DNA of 64,000 nucleotides from an uncultured Eubacteriales bacterium (GTDB lineage: Bacteria; Bacillota; Clostridia; Christensenellales; Borkfalkiaceae): contig CAJLRM010000001.1 in the NCBI GenBank assembly GCA_905209085.1, positions 248,001 through 312,000 of the forward strand, written 5' to 3'. A model generated the notes under the pieces. That model did no database searches. It was not told the DNA's origin and saw nothing but the letters and a program-made list of their open reading frames with translations. How positions within the stretch are numbered: the stretch's first letter is position 1; every line of letters starts with the position of its first letter. Below, piece by piece: positions 50,632-59,786 of this stretch. The position numbers and the translations under genes were made by a program.

Positions 50632-52608
50632 TTACGCTTTTCCCTGCCGTTCCGCCTTTCTCATCTTCGCCCTCAGCTGACCGATTTTATCTCGAATCTC
50701 TATGGCTTTTTCAAAGTCCAGCTGAGCGCTGGCCACTTTCATCAGCGCTTTGAGTTTTTCTATCTCCTCGGGAATATCTTTGAGTTTGATATCGTCGTCC
50801 GACGACTTTTTCTTGGTGATGTTTAAAGTGGATTTGACTTCCTTGATGATCGTCTGCGGAATAATCCCGTGCTCTTTGTTGTATTCGTCCTGAATCCTGC
50901 GGCGGCGATTGGTTTCGCCGATCGCCCGTTTCATGCTGTCCGTGAGGACGTCCGCGTACATGACGACTCTGCCTTCGCTGTTTCGCGCCGCGCGCCCGAT
51001 CGTCTGAATCAACGCGGTGTCGCTCCTCAAAAATCCCTCTTTGTCCGCGTCGAGAATTGCCACCAGTTTTACCTCGGGCAAATCCAGTCCTTCTCGCAGG
51101 AGGTTGATGCCGCAGAGCACGTCGAACTCCCCCAGCCTCAACCCGTTGACGATGTCGATACGTTCCAGCGTGTCGATGTCGCTGTGCATATATTTTACCT
51201 TGACGGAATGTTCTTTCAAATAGTCGGTCAGTTCCTCCGCCATCTTCTTGGTAAGCGTCGTGATCAAAACCCTGCCCCCGTCCTTGACCACCGTATAGAT
51301 CTCGGAGAGCAGGTCGTCTATCTGTCCCTTGGTGGGTCTGACGGTGATTTCGGGATCCAACAGCCCCGTAGGACGGATGAGCTGTTCCACTTTCTGTCCC
51401 GCTTCCCCCAATTCATACGGGGCGGGAGTCGCGGAAACGCAGATGAGCTGCGGCACCCGTTCGTCGAATTCGTCGAAGGTGAGCGGGCGGTTGTCATAAG
51501 CGGAATGCAGGCGGAAGCCGTAATCCACGAGGTTCTTCTTGCGCGAAAAATCCCCGTGATACATGGCGCGTATCTGCGGAATCGTCATATGGCTCTCGTC
51601 GATAAAAACGAGAAATTTTCCCGCGGGGAAATAATCGAGAAGGGTGAAGGAAGGCTCGCCGGGATGTCTGCCGTCAAAATAACGGCTATAATTTTCGATG
51701 CCGCTGCAATAGCCGATCTCCCGCATCATTTCGAGGTCGTGCTCGGTGCGCTGTTTGAGCCGCTGAGCTTCCAAAATCTTTCCCTCTTCCTCAAAGGCGC
51801 GCACCTCTCCCCTCAAATCCTCTTCTATCATGGAAAGGGCGCTTCTGAGTTTTTCCGTGCCGACGGCGTATTGACTAGCGGGAAAAATCGCCACGTGCGC
51901 AAGCTCGTTGATTTTATTTCCCGTCAGCGCCTCCACTTCGTAGATCTTATCCACTTCGTCCCCGAAAAACTCCACGCGGACCGCAACTTCGGAATTCGAC
52001 GCGGGAAAGATCTCCACCGCGTCGCCGCGCACGCGGAAAGTGGAGCGTTTAAAATCGATGTCGTTGCGGGAATATTGCAGCTCGATCAGTTTGCGCAGGA
52101 GCCAGTCCCTTTCCAGCTCCATGCCGGGACGCAGGGAAATAGACAGGCGGAAATATTCCTCGGGCGCGCCCAGGCCGTAAATGCAGGACACGGAAGCCAC
52201 CACGATCACGTCCTCCCGCTCCATCAAAGAACAGGTGGCAGAGTTTCTCAGTTTATCGATTTCGTCGTTGAGGCTCAGGTCCTTCTCAATATAAGTATCC
52301 GTGGACGGGATATAACTTTCGGGTTGATAATAATCGTAGTAAGATACGAAATATTCGACGCGGTTTTCGGGAAAAAACTCGCGGAACTCGTTGCAAAGCT
52401 GCGCGGCAAGCGTTTTGTTGTGCGCAATCACGAGCGTCGGACGATTGACGTTTTTGATGACGTTCGCCATCGTGAACGTCTTGCCGCTGCCCGTCACGCC
52501 GACGAGTACCTGTGTGCGGACGCCGTCCAAAACTCCTTCCGTGAGCTTATCGATTGCCCGAGGCTGATCGCCCGTCGGCTGAAAGGGAGAATGCAGTTTA
52601 AATTCCAT
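50632..52608 (-). CDS. uvrB: Excinuclease ABC subunit B
   Basis: A 658-residue UvrB, the helicase-like factor that receives damage from UvrA and positions UvrC. Features are MEFKLHSPFQPTGDQPRAI, Walker A GVTGSGKTF, the beta-hairpin region YYDYYQPESYIPSTD, the DESH box, and the C-terminal UVR helical hairpin (LMKVASAQLDFEKAIEIRD) that contacts UvrC. GGAGGAATC lies ahead of the ATG. The promoter (52680-52708) and a LexA-type box (52653-52666) are visible. uvrC is not in the window. Confidence 0.98.
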   Translation of the reverse strand: MEFKLHSPFQPTGDQPRAIDKLTEGVLDGVRTQVLVGVTGSGKTFTMANVIKNVNRPTLVIAHNKTLAAQLCNEFREFFPENRVEYFVSYYDYYQPESYIPSTDTYIEKDLSLNDEIDKLRNSATCSLMEREDVIVVASVSCIYGLGAPEEYFRLSISLRPGMELERDWLLRKLIELQYSRNDIDFKRSTFRVRGDAVEIFPASNSEVAVRVEFFGDEVDKIYEVEALTGNKINELAHVAIFPASQYAVGTEKLRSALSMIEEDLRGEVRAFEEEGKILEAQRLKQRTEHDLEMMREIGYCSGIENYSRYFDGRHPGEPSFTLLDYFPAGKFLVFIDESHMTIPQIRAMYHGDFSRKKNLVDYGFRLHSAYDNRPLTFDEFDERVPQLICVSATPAPYELGEAGQKVEQLIRPTGLLDPEITVRPTKGQIDDLLSEIYTVVKDGGRVLITTLTKKMAEELTDYLKEHSVKVKYMHSDIDTLERIDIVNGLRLGEFDVLCGINLLREGLDLPEVKLVAILDADKEGFLRSDTALIQTIGRAARNSEGRVVMYADVLTDSMKRAIGETNRRRRIQDEYNKEHGIIPQTIIKEVKSTLNITKKKSSDDDIKLKDIPEEIEKLKALMKVASAQLDFEKAIEIRDKIGQLRAKMRKAERQGKA

Positions 52609-52652
52609 GATTCCTCCTCGAAACTTTTTCCTTCGCTATCCATCTTTTTTTA

Positions 52653-52666
52653 CGAACATTCGTTTG
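52653..52666. promoter_or_regulatory. LexA/DinR-like SOS box of uvrB
   Basis: CGAAC-ATTC-GTTTG differs by one base from the Bacillota LexA consensus CGAAC-N4-GTTCG and lies between the -10 box and the uvrB start, where a bound repressor would block transcription. Confidence 0.6.
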
Positions 52667-52679
52667 CATTGCAAGGAAT

Positions 52680-52708
52680 ATTATAACACAATATTTTTTA
52701 AATGTAAA
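52680..52708 (-). promoter_or_regulatory. Promoter of uvrB(A)
   Basis: TTTACA (52703-52708), 17 nt, TATAAT (52680-52685) on the minus strand. Confidence 0.78.
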
Positions 52709-53740
52709 CTGATTTCAACGATAATTATCGGCGTTATTCGAAGAATCTAAAACATCCGTTTTGCAAATACGCGCGAAGGATGGAAAGCCCTGTCAAAATT
52801 GGAAAGTACGGATTGTCGCACTGCCCGAATCGCGCCTTTCAGTCTATTTTTCGGCGCATTTATCGACGGAGTATTTCAAGAAAGCGTGCGGTTTTTTCCT
52901 TCCAAAAGGAAACGGCTGCGCAGTCGCAGCCGTTTGTAAAAAAAGGAAGAGCCGCGTGAGTCCTTTCCGCAAACGAGCGAATCTCCTCCGCATGACGTCT
53001 TCAAAAGAAGCGTGTATTCGGCAGACGATTGCAGTCTTCTCCCCGCAAAAGCATCCCTTGCGGCTTCTAACGAAGAACGCCTTTTTTATAAATGGAAGCG
53101 CCCTTCTGTAAGCCTTCGCCGTTCCCGAAAATTGTTTAATACGCCCGGGCGTTATTTTGTCAAATCGCCGCACTGTCTTGAAAAAACTTCGTCTTTAAAG
53201 AGAATCTCCAACGCAAAATTTTCCTCGTCCTTCTTATCCTCCCGCAGCCCTTGCCTTTCTCAGAATTCCTGTCTTCCCGCCCTTCTCCCTTTTTCTTCGA
53301 ACGCCCGTCTTCTTCCGACGCTTTTATCTTTTTTCCGCGCCCCCGAATGCGCTCTCTTTTCCTATCTTTTCTTTAAAGCCCTTTTGCCTTCCCGCCGCCC
53401 TCGACTTCCCGGCGCCGCCTTTCTTTCTTGTCGTTACCTTTGCATTCTCGTTGTCCCTGCCTTCTTGCCGCCCCCGCCTCCCGCCGTCCTTGCCCTCTCG
53501 CCCCTCTTCTTTCTTGTCGCCGCACTTGTTTTCTCGCCGCGAAAAATCTATTTTTTCTTTTATAGAGTAAAAGACAAAAAGAGAAACCCGCGGCGTCCTT
53601 TTCTCCCTGCTCGCCGCAAAAAAGTTTCCCGAATTTCCGCTGTCGCGGCGGCACGTTCCCCGATATTTTTCGGCAAAAATCCCGCTGATCCGCCGCAAAA
53701 AGGCTCCGCGCCTACCGCCATAACGCCGCGCCTATACGTT
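52709..53740. other. Long polypurine (minus-strand) spacer
   Basis: About 1030 nt with no supportable gene, extremely C/T-rich on the plus strand around 53200-53560. It contains one strong hairpin (52910-52935). Confidence 0.45.
52910..52935 (-). terminator. Strong hairpin, possible distal terminator
   Basis: Perfect 11-bp stem AAACGGCTGCG / CGCAGCCGTTT with a 4-nt loop, followed on the minus strand by TCCTTTT. The nearest upstream gene ends 800 nt away. Confidence 0.6.
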
Positions 53741-54097
53741 TTAAAATATCTTTTTCAGCAAAACGCCCACCAAAAACGCCAGGACGGCGGAGGCGATGGT
53801 CCAGCCGACCTTGAAAAACATATCCCGCCGCATCTGCACGGTGGAGCGTTTAAAGGCAAATCCGTTCGGGTGCAGGGTGATGACGTACATTTTTTCCCCT
53901 TTTCTGTCCGAAGAGATGATTTCGAAATAATCGTCGAGTTCCAGCGCGCGCAAAATTTTTTCAAGTTTTTCCTCCGTATATTTTTCCTTCGGAGGAAGCT
54001 GATTGAGAAGGTCGGCGGGCGCGACAAGACATCGTCCCTCTCCCGAGCAGAGGGAAAACACCGCCTGCATCACTTCGCTTTCTTTTTTGCTGAGCAT
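53741..54097 (-). CDS. Tail-anchored winged-helix-like protein, copy 2
   Basis: A 118-residue protein of unknown family. Residues 1-65 read as a small winged helix (MLSKKESEVMQAVFSLC, then YTEEKLEKILRALELDDYFEII). About 65-85 form a beta wing with a KGEKMYVITLHPNG segment, and the last 20 residues are one TM helix with a basic end (VLAFLVGVLLKKIF). The ATG has AAGGAGGG ahead. It is a diverged paralogue of the gene at 54141, 43 nt away, with the same order of parts. A DNA-binding or protein-binding domain held at the membrane is the likely form; function unknown. Confidence 0.72.
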   Translation of the reverse strand: MLSKKESEVMQAVFSLCSGEGRCLVAPADLLNQLPPKEKYTEEKLEKILRALELDDYFEIISSDRKGEKMYVITLHPNGFAFKRSTVQMRRDMFFKVGWTIASAVLAFLVGVLLKKIF

Positions 54098-54140
54098 ACA
54101 CCCTCCTTATCTTCCTTTTTCGCCGCGGCGATCGGTCAAT

Positions 54141-54515
54141 TTACCGCATCGCCATATAGATGAGAGCAAACACCAACGCGCCCAATACGGCGCCCGCAAA
54201 GGAGCCGAAAAACGCCGCCGACATAAAATATTTAAGCTGCAAAATGCATTCGCTCTTTTTGTCCGCTTCCTGCTCGCAGTAGCCGCGCCCGAGCGGAAGC
54301 GGGCAGATGCAGTACATACCGCCGCCCGAATACTTAATGTTTATGTAGCCGTTTTCCGACAGATAATCCAGCATTTGACAAAGCGATTCCGCGGTCACTC
54401 CCCATCTTTCGGGAAATGCCGCGAGAAAATCCTCTTCGGAAAAAATTTTATAGGTTCCCGAGGAACAAAAATCGTTGATTGTCTGCAAAAGCGCGGAGGT
54501 TCGCTTATCTAACAT
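54141..54515 (-). CDS. Tail-anchored winged-helix-like protein, copy 1
   Basis: The ATG at 54513-54515 (AGGAG six nt ahead) gives 124 residues. Like its neighbour it has an N-terminal helical domain (MLDKRTSALLQTINDFC, then AESLCQMLDYLSENGYINIKY), a GGGMYCICPL strand, and a C-terminal TM helix (about 100-122). Shared spacing of MLxK, the recognition-helix region and the MY strand supports duplication. It sits between a zinc-ribbon membrane protein gene and copy 2, all minus strand, probably one operon. Confidence 0.72.
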   Translation of the reverse strand: MLDKRTSALLQTINDFCSSGTYKIFSEEDFLAAFPERWGVTAESLCQMLDYLSENGYINIKYSGGGMYCICPLPLGRGYCEQEADKKSECILQLKYFMSAAFFGSFAGAVLGALVFALIYMAMR

Positions 54516-54606
54516 ATGCACTCCTCATATGCCGAAATATGTAACCTCCGCGCCGTGCGCTCGTATAAAGTTGTGAAATCGCACCGCGGCAAATCGCCGC
54601 GTAAGG

Positions 54607-55389
54607 CTATCTTATCATGAGGACAAGGAATAAAATTCCGAAGACAGCGCCGACATAGCCGACGATCATCGCCCAGACGAGCTGAGTGCTCGTCTTTTTT
54701 TCTTCCCTGTATAACCGGACGGAATATACGGACGAAATAATCGCCGCGGGCAGGCACATCAAAGCGCCTATGCCGCAGAGAAAGTCCAGCAGCAGTCCGA
54801 CGAACGACAAAATAAAGAGCGTCTTTTTCGTATTGGCGACGCGCGCGATTTTTGCCGCCTCTTCATACCTTTGGCGCTGCGCGGCATAGTATTGAGGCGA
54901 ATAGACCGCATTGGGCGCATAGGGCGGGTAACGATTTCCCGCGACAGGGCGGTAAGGCGTTCCGTTAGCGGTCGTAACGGGCGCGTTGTAGGGCGCGTTT
55001 TCAGCGCCGGAAGCCGGCGCCGACGGATTTGTTCCGAAGGCGCAGCGGCAGTTTGTGCCTTGCCATTCCGCGCTGATCTTGTTCTCGTCCGCCGCCTCTC
55101 CGCCGCCCGAGGGCGCGTCGGAAGGAAACGAACGGGAAAACTCCCCCGCGTCCCTGTCTTTAAGCTCTGTTTCCGTCTTCTCTTCGTCTAAGGCGGCCGC
55201 CCCGTCCCCCGTAATTGCGGAAGGCTGTTGTTCCTGTCCCGCTTCCCTGCTCGGCAGTCCGTTCTCCCCGAAACGGACATTCGGATTCGCGCCGTTTTCC
55301 GCATTTTCGGAAAAGCGCGCGCCGCAGCGGACACAGAAATGCGCCTGATCGTCATTCGTATAGCCGCAATGCAAACAAATCTTACTCAT
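54607..55389 (-). CDS. Zinc-ribbon membrane protein with DUF4190-like TM pair
   Basis: A 260-residue protein. A zinc ribbon sits at the extreme N-terminus (CLHCGYTN at 5-12, then CVRCG). A 150-residue low-complexity, Pro/Ala/Glu-rich linker follows. Two TM helices (about 190-215 and 235-258) are separated by a short SVYSVRLYREEKK segment, like DUF4190-type small membrane proteins. The zinc ribbon fixes the ATG at 55389. The promoter's -10 box ends only 7 nt upstream, so the mRNA should be leaderless. First gene of a three-gene cluster with the two tail-anchored proteins. Confidence 0.78.
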   Translation of the reverse strand: MSKICLHCGYTNDDQAHFCVRCGARFSENAENGANPNVRFGENGLPSREAGQEQQPSAITGDGAAALDEEKTETELKDRDAGEFSRSFPSDAPSGGGEAADENKISAEWQGTNCRCAFGTNPSAPASGAENAPYNAPVTTANGTPYRPVAGNRYPPYAPNAVYSPQYYAAQRQRYEEAAKIARVANTKKTLFILSFVGLLLDFLCGIGALMCLPAAIISSVYSVRLYREEKKTSTQLVWAMIVGYVGAVFGILFLVLMIR

Positions 55390-55395
55390 GCCTTG

Positions 55396-55424
55396 ATTGT
55401 ACTATTATTTGCGAAAAAAGTCAA
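55396..55424 (-). promoter_or_regulatory. Promoter of the zinc-ribbon gene, predicting a leaderless mRNA
   Basis: TTGACT (55419-55424), 17 nt, TACAAT (55396-55401) on the minus strand; the expected transcription start falls on the ATG itself. Confidence 0.7.
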
Positions 55425-55931
55425 TTTAATTCGTTGATATGTTGTGCGTGTTTTGTAAATCCTTTGTGAAAATTTCCTTTCGGACGCGGATTCGCGTTCC
55501 TTTTTGCGCTTTATGGCCGACCTTGTGCCTTTTTTATCGCAAATCGGGAAGACGCAATTTATATTTTCCTTTCCCGCTTTTTCCTCCTCTCCTTAACCGT
55601 CGCCCGCTTAGGTCGCTTAAAAATCTATCTTTTTCCAAAAAATATCCGCAATAAACTCCCCCTTTCTTCCTAAAAAGTCCCGTTCTTTCCCCCCTTTGTT
55701 CGCAGGCCAAAACCGTTTTACTCTTAAAAACGATCTTTTTTTCCGTTCCCCGCCTTTGTCCGCGCAAAACGGCGCTGCCTTATTCTCATTTCTCTGTATT
55801 TTTCGCAAGTGATCCGCAAAAAGCAACTCCTTTCCGCTGCAATCTCCTCTTTTTATCTCGTCTTTATGACGCGCCCGTAAAAACGGCGTCCGCTTTCACG
55901 AAAAGAAGGACCGGACGCCGCGGCAAAAAAA
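55425..55931. other. Polypurine (minus-strand) spacer
   Basis: About 500 nt, C/T-rich on the plus strand; contains the ATPase terminator at 55879-55920 and no supportable gene. Confidence 0.4.
55879..55920 (-). terminator. Terminator of the P-type ATPase gene
   Basis: Stem CGGCGTCC / GGACGCCG (55884-55920) followed on the minus strand by TTTTTA, close to the stop at 55932. Confidence 0.8.
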
Positions 55932-58721
55932 TTATTTTTCCAAAACTTTCGCTTTTTCGGGACGGGCATATCCTTTTCCCGACGCCTTTTCCCCGCAGAA
56001 TCCCTCGTTCGTTTCCCCTTTCCGCTTCGCGCGCTTTTTGGAAATTACCTTGCGGAGGAGGTCGACGGGAATGACCGTCAAAGACAGCAGTAAGGTGATG
56101 AGAAGTTCTCCCGCGGTGAGTCCCGCGCAGCGGAACATAGTTCCGCCCACATAGATCAGCAGCAGCTGCACCGCCATGACGAGCAGGATAAACACGACGA
56201 ACAGCTTGTTGTTTTTGAGGTGAGAAAAGAGATGAATCCGCTCCGTGCGGGCATTGAATGCGTTGAATACGCCCGAAAATACGAACAGAGCAAAAAACGC
56301 GGTGTAAAAATAGAGCGGATTTTCCTCATAGCGGAACAGCTCCTTAAAGACGGGCGCTTTGAGAAATACGAGGCACAGGCCGATCGTATAGGCGCCGGTG
56401 CAGACGATCTGATGGATCATGCGCTTGCATAGAACGGGCTCGTTCCGTTTGGTGGGTCTTTCCTCCATATATTCCTGCAAGGCGGGCTCTCCCGCGAAGG
56501 CAAGCCCCGCCAGCGTATCCATGATGATGTTGATCCAAAGCATCTGAATGACGGTCACGGGCGTGTCGACGCCGATAAAAGGCGCTATCAAAGACACGCC
56601 GACGGCGCAGAGATTCATCGTCAGCTGAAAGACCACGAATTTGCGGATGCTCTTGAAAATCGTTCTGCCGTAGCGGATGGCTTTGGCGATAGAGGCGAAG
56701 TTGTTGTCGAGGATGACGATGTCCCCCGCCTCTTTCGCCACTTCCGTACCCGTGCCCATCGCAAAGCCCACGTCCGCTTTTTTGAGCGCGGGCGCGTCGT
56801 TGATGCCGTCCCCCGTCATTCCCGTCACCAGTCCCTGCGACTGCGCCAGCCTCACCAGCCGGCTCTTGTCGGTAGGCAGGGCGCGCGCCACCACGCGGAG
56901 CCGCGGCAGGATTTTCACGACTTCCGCGTCCGTCATCGCGGCGAGTTCCCGCCCCGTCACGGCGAGCGGCGTTTCCTTGCCGTCCCTGCCCGTATGCGCG
57001 AGCAGACCGACTTCTTCCGCCACCGCTTTCGCGGTTTCGATATTGTCCCCCGTGATCATCACCACCTGTATGCCCGCGCCCATCACCTCGGCGATCGCGG
57101 CGGGCACCTCTTTGCGGATATCGTCGCGGATACCGATGAGCGCGACGAAGGTGAGGTCTTTGAGATCCTTTTCTCCCGCGACGTCGTGCCTTGCCACCGC
57201 CACCGCCAGAACGCGCATCGCCTTTTGCGTCATCGCGCGCTGTTTGCGGCCGATCTGCGCCGAATCGAAAGCGCGAAATTCCCCGTTCTCGTCCACGTAA
57301 TCGGAACAAAAGGGCAGGATTTTTTCGGGCGCGCCCTTGATAAACGTGCACTTTTCCCCGAAGACGGGCATCGCGCCCTGCTGCGAACGCACCGCGGCCG
57401 CCGAAAACTTATAGGCGCTGTCGAAGGGAAACGCGGATAATTTCCTATAATTGTCCGTTTTGAAGTCGAGGGGGAGAATCGCTTTCAAAAGCGCGCGGTC
57501 GGTCGCGTTTCCGCCCAGCGCCTTTCCCGCCGAAAGGGCGCTGCCCGTATTGAAATAGGCGGACAGCTTCAAAAGCTCCCCTACGCTTCTGCCGCAGTCC
57601 TGCACGTCGTTGAATACCTGCCCCCCGCCGTCCACGATTTTCACCGCTTCCAGCTCCCCCTTCGTCAGCGTGCCCGTCTTATCGGTAAACAGGATGTTCA
57701 CGCCTCCCGACGCTTCGATCCCGACGGGTTTTCTCACCATTACTTTATCTTTCAGCATTCTCAGCATATTCGAGGACAGCACCACCGCGATCATCATCGG
57801 CAGTCCCTCGGGCACCGCCACGACGACGATGGCGATGGCTAAGGTGAGCGCGTGCATCAGGCGCGGCAAACAGACGTTCCAGGTGCAGATATCCGCCCAC
57901 GCCCGCGCGAAATTCATGGCGTTGTCGATGAGAAAGCTGTTGAAGAGGTCGGCGACGGCGATGAGGACGGCGGCGATATAGCCCAGCTTGCTGAGCGTTC
58001 CCGCCAGCCCCGCCAGCTTGACGCGCAGGGGGCTTTCGGGCGGTTCGTCCTGCATTTCCTTGGCCATGCCGCCGTAAAAGGTCTTATCCCCCACCCGTTC
58101 GACGCGCATGACGCCCTCGCCCGCGGAAACGATGCTGCCGCGAAAGAGTTGATTCTTGTGCATCAAATCCCATTCTTCGCCCGCCGCGATGGGCAGTTTT
58201 TCCGCTTCCGCGCTTTCGCCGTTGAGCGCCGACTGATCGACGCTGAGTTTTCCCGAAAGGAGAATGCCGTCCGCGGGGAGTTTTTCTCCCGCTTCGAGCA
58301 GGACGATATCGCCCACCACCAGTTCGGACACGGGAATAGAGCGGATGCTGCCCGCGCGCTTGACGCGGCATTCGATATTGGCGGAAGCGCGCTGCAATTC
58401 GAGAAAAGCGGACTCGCTGCCGTATTGGGAAAGGGTGGAAACGAACGTCGCTAAAAACACCGCGACGGCGATGCCGACGGATTCCATCCAGTCGGACGTT
58501 CGGAAGAGAAAAAGCACGTTGATGGCGAGCGCCGCCAGCAGAATTTTTATAATGGGATCGCCGAAACTCGATAAATACTGCCGAAAAAACCCCTTTCTCT
58601 TGCGTTTGGTCAGGACATTGGCGCCGTGCAGGCGGCGCGAAGCGAGCACCTGTTCCTCCGTCAGCCCTGCCGTGACGCTCCCCGTCGTTTTGCCCGTTTG
58701 GGACAAAATCTGTTCCTTCAT
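55932..58721 (-). CDS. P-type calcium-transporting ATPase (P2 type)
   Basis: A 929-residue P2-type pump. The actuator domain has LNGESAEAEK (the TGES loop as NGES). The phosphorylation motif DKTGTLT starts at Asp347, preceded by the TM4 ion site VVAVPEGLPM. The nucleotide domain includes FIKGAPE, and the hinge TGDGINDAPALKKADVGFAMG is complete. TM5-6 carry NLCAVGVS and MLWINIIMDTLAGLAFA (the N-x-x-x-D ion residues), as in bacterial SERCA/PMCA-like Ca2+ exporters. It probably exports Ca2+ from the cytosol. AAGGAG lies 14 nt before the ATG. Monocistronic. Confidence 0.95.
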   Translation of the reverse strand: MKEQILSQTGKTTGSVTAGLTEEQVLASRRLHGANVLTKRKRKGFFRQYLSSFGDPIIKILLAALAINVLFLFRTSDWMESVGIAVAVFLATFVSTLSQYGSESAFLELQRASANIECRVKRAGSIRSIPVSELVVGDIVLLEAGEKLPADGILLSGKLSVDQSALNGESAEAEKLPIAAGEEWDLMHKNQLFRGSIVSAGEGVMRVERVGDKTFYGGMAKEMQDEPPESPLRVKLAGLAGTLSKLGYIAAVLIAVADLFNSFLIDNAMNFARAWADICTWNVCLPRLMHALTLAIAIVVVAVPEGLPMMIAVVLSSNMLRMLKDKVMVRKPVGIEASGGVNILFTDKTGTLTKGELEAVKIVDGGGQVFNDVQDCGRSVGELLKLSAYFNTGSALSAGKALGGNATDRALLKAILPLDFKTDNYRKLSAFPFDSAYKFSAAAVRSQQGAMPVFGEKCTFIKGAPEKILPFCSDYVDENGEFRAFDSAQIGRKQRAMTQKAMRVLAVAVARHDVAGEKDLKDLTFVALIGIRDDIRKEVPAAIAEVMGAGIQVVMITGDNIETAKAVAEEVGLLAHTGRDGKETPLAVTGRELAAMTDAEVVKILPRLRVVARALPTDKSRLVRLAQSQGLVTGMTGDGINDAPALKKADVGFAMGTGTEVAKEAGDIVILDNNFASIAKAIRYGRTIFKSIRKFVVFQLTMNLCAVGVSLIAPFIGVDTPVTVIQMLWINIIMDTLAGLAFAGEPALQEYMEERPTKRNEPVLCKRMIHQIVCTGAYTIGLCLVFLKAPVFKELFRYEENPLYFYTAFFALFVFSGVFNAFNARTERIHLFSHLKNNKLFVVFILLVMAVQLLLIYVGGTMFRCAGLTAGELLITLLLSLTVIPVDLLRKVISKKRAKRKGETNEGFCGEKASGKGYARPEKAKVLEK

Positions 58722-59729
58722 AGATTAGATTCTCTCCTTGTAATAAATAGCCGTGATACGTTTCATTCTATGCTTGACCACGCGCCTTTATGAATAAAGG
58801 AAAGCCTTTCGCGCGCCCTTCCCCCTTTCCGTTTTCCGCCCGAAAATACGCATCTTCTTTGCTTTGCCAAGCGTTGCCTTTTAAAAAAACTTTTTTTCGG
58901 TTTCGCCGTCCCGGAACAAAATCGATTCGACGTTTCCCGCCCCTTTCGGTCCTCTGCTCCCCACGAAATCTTTTTTATTCCCTCTCGCGGGCAGTAAAAA
59001 AAGGCGCCATCAATCGAATCAGCGCAAAAATTTCTATTCTTTTTCTGTTCCCGCGCAGATCGAAAACACGTCGCTTTCACGGCGGCTTTCCCTATCGGAA
59101 AACGGGCGTTTTTATTTGCGCAGAGGTTTCTCCCGTTGCGGCGGCTGCATTTTCCCCGCTCTCGCTGCGGTTTTCCGTTCAGACGTCCGCACGCCTTTTT
59201 GCTTTCTTTCCGTTTCCCTTCCTCTGAGCGGCGCAAAACGGCAGTTTTTGCTGCCCGCCTCCTAAATTTCCCGCCTGTTTTTCTTTTTCCCGCTTTTTCC
59301 GCGCCTTTGCCGGTCGCGCATGGCGTCCGCTTTCCGCGCGAATTTCCCTATTGCCAAGGCTCCGTCTGCGCCCTTCCTATTTTCGTCTTCCCCCCATTTT
59401 TTCCGTTTTTTGTCAATCGTACAAAATCCCCGCCTTCTGCGGATTCCTTACTCCGCAATCGCCTCGCTCTTTTTCGTTTATTCAAATTTTCCGCGCCTTT
59501 CCCACTCGTACAAAATCGTTCTTTTCCCCGCGAAGTCCCCGCGCCGCCCCTGCCCCGTCCGTTTCCCTCCCTTCAAGTTTTTGCGTTGTCCTTCGCATAA
59601 AAATCCCCCTTCTTTCCCGCAGAGTCCTGCGGCGCTAAGCCGACGCCGTTTTTTCCCTTACATTCAAATGTCCTTTCTTTCCCAAAACGCAGCTCCCCCC
59701 CGCCCCGAACGCGGCGAAAAAAATAGAAA
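58722..59729. other. Long polypurine (minus-strand) spacer
   Basis: About 1000 nt, C/T-rich on the plus strand, with no supportable gene on either strand. The short word CGTACAAAATC appears twice (about 59418 and 59508). Confidence 0.45.
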
Positions 59730-59754
59730 GGAACGCCCTGCATTCGGACGTTCC
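59717..59754 (-). terminator. Terminator of the XRE membrane regulator gene
   Basis: GGAACG / CGTTCC stem (59730-59754) followed on the minus strand by TTTCTATTTTTTT. Confidence 0.75.
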
Positions 59755-59786
59755 CTTTTCTCCATCTCTGTTTTCATGCGTTGTTC

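Noticed and set aside
53012..54163. 383-codon plus-strand open frame
   Set aside because: Starts in a pyrimidine-rich spacer and overlaps the tail-anchored genes; sequence is low-complexity without domains.
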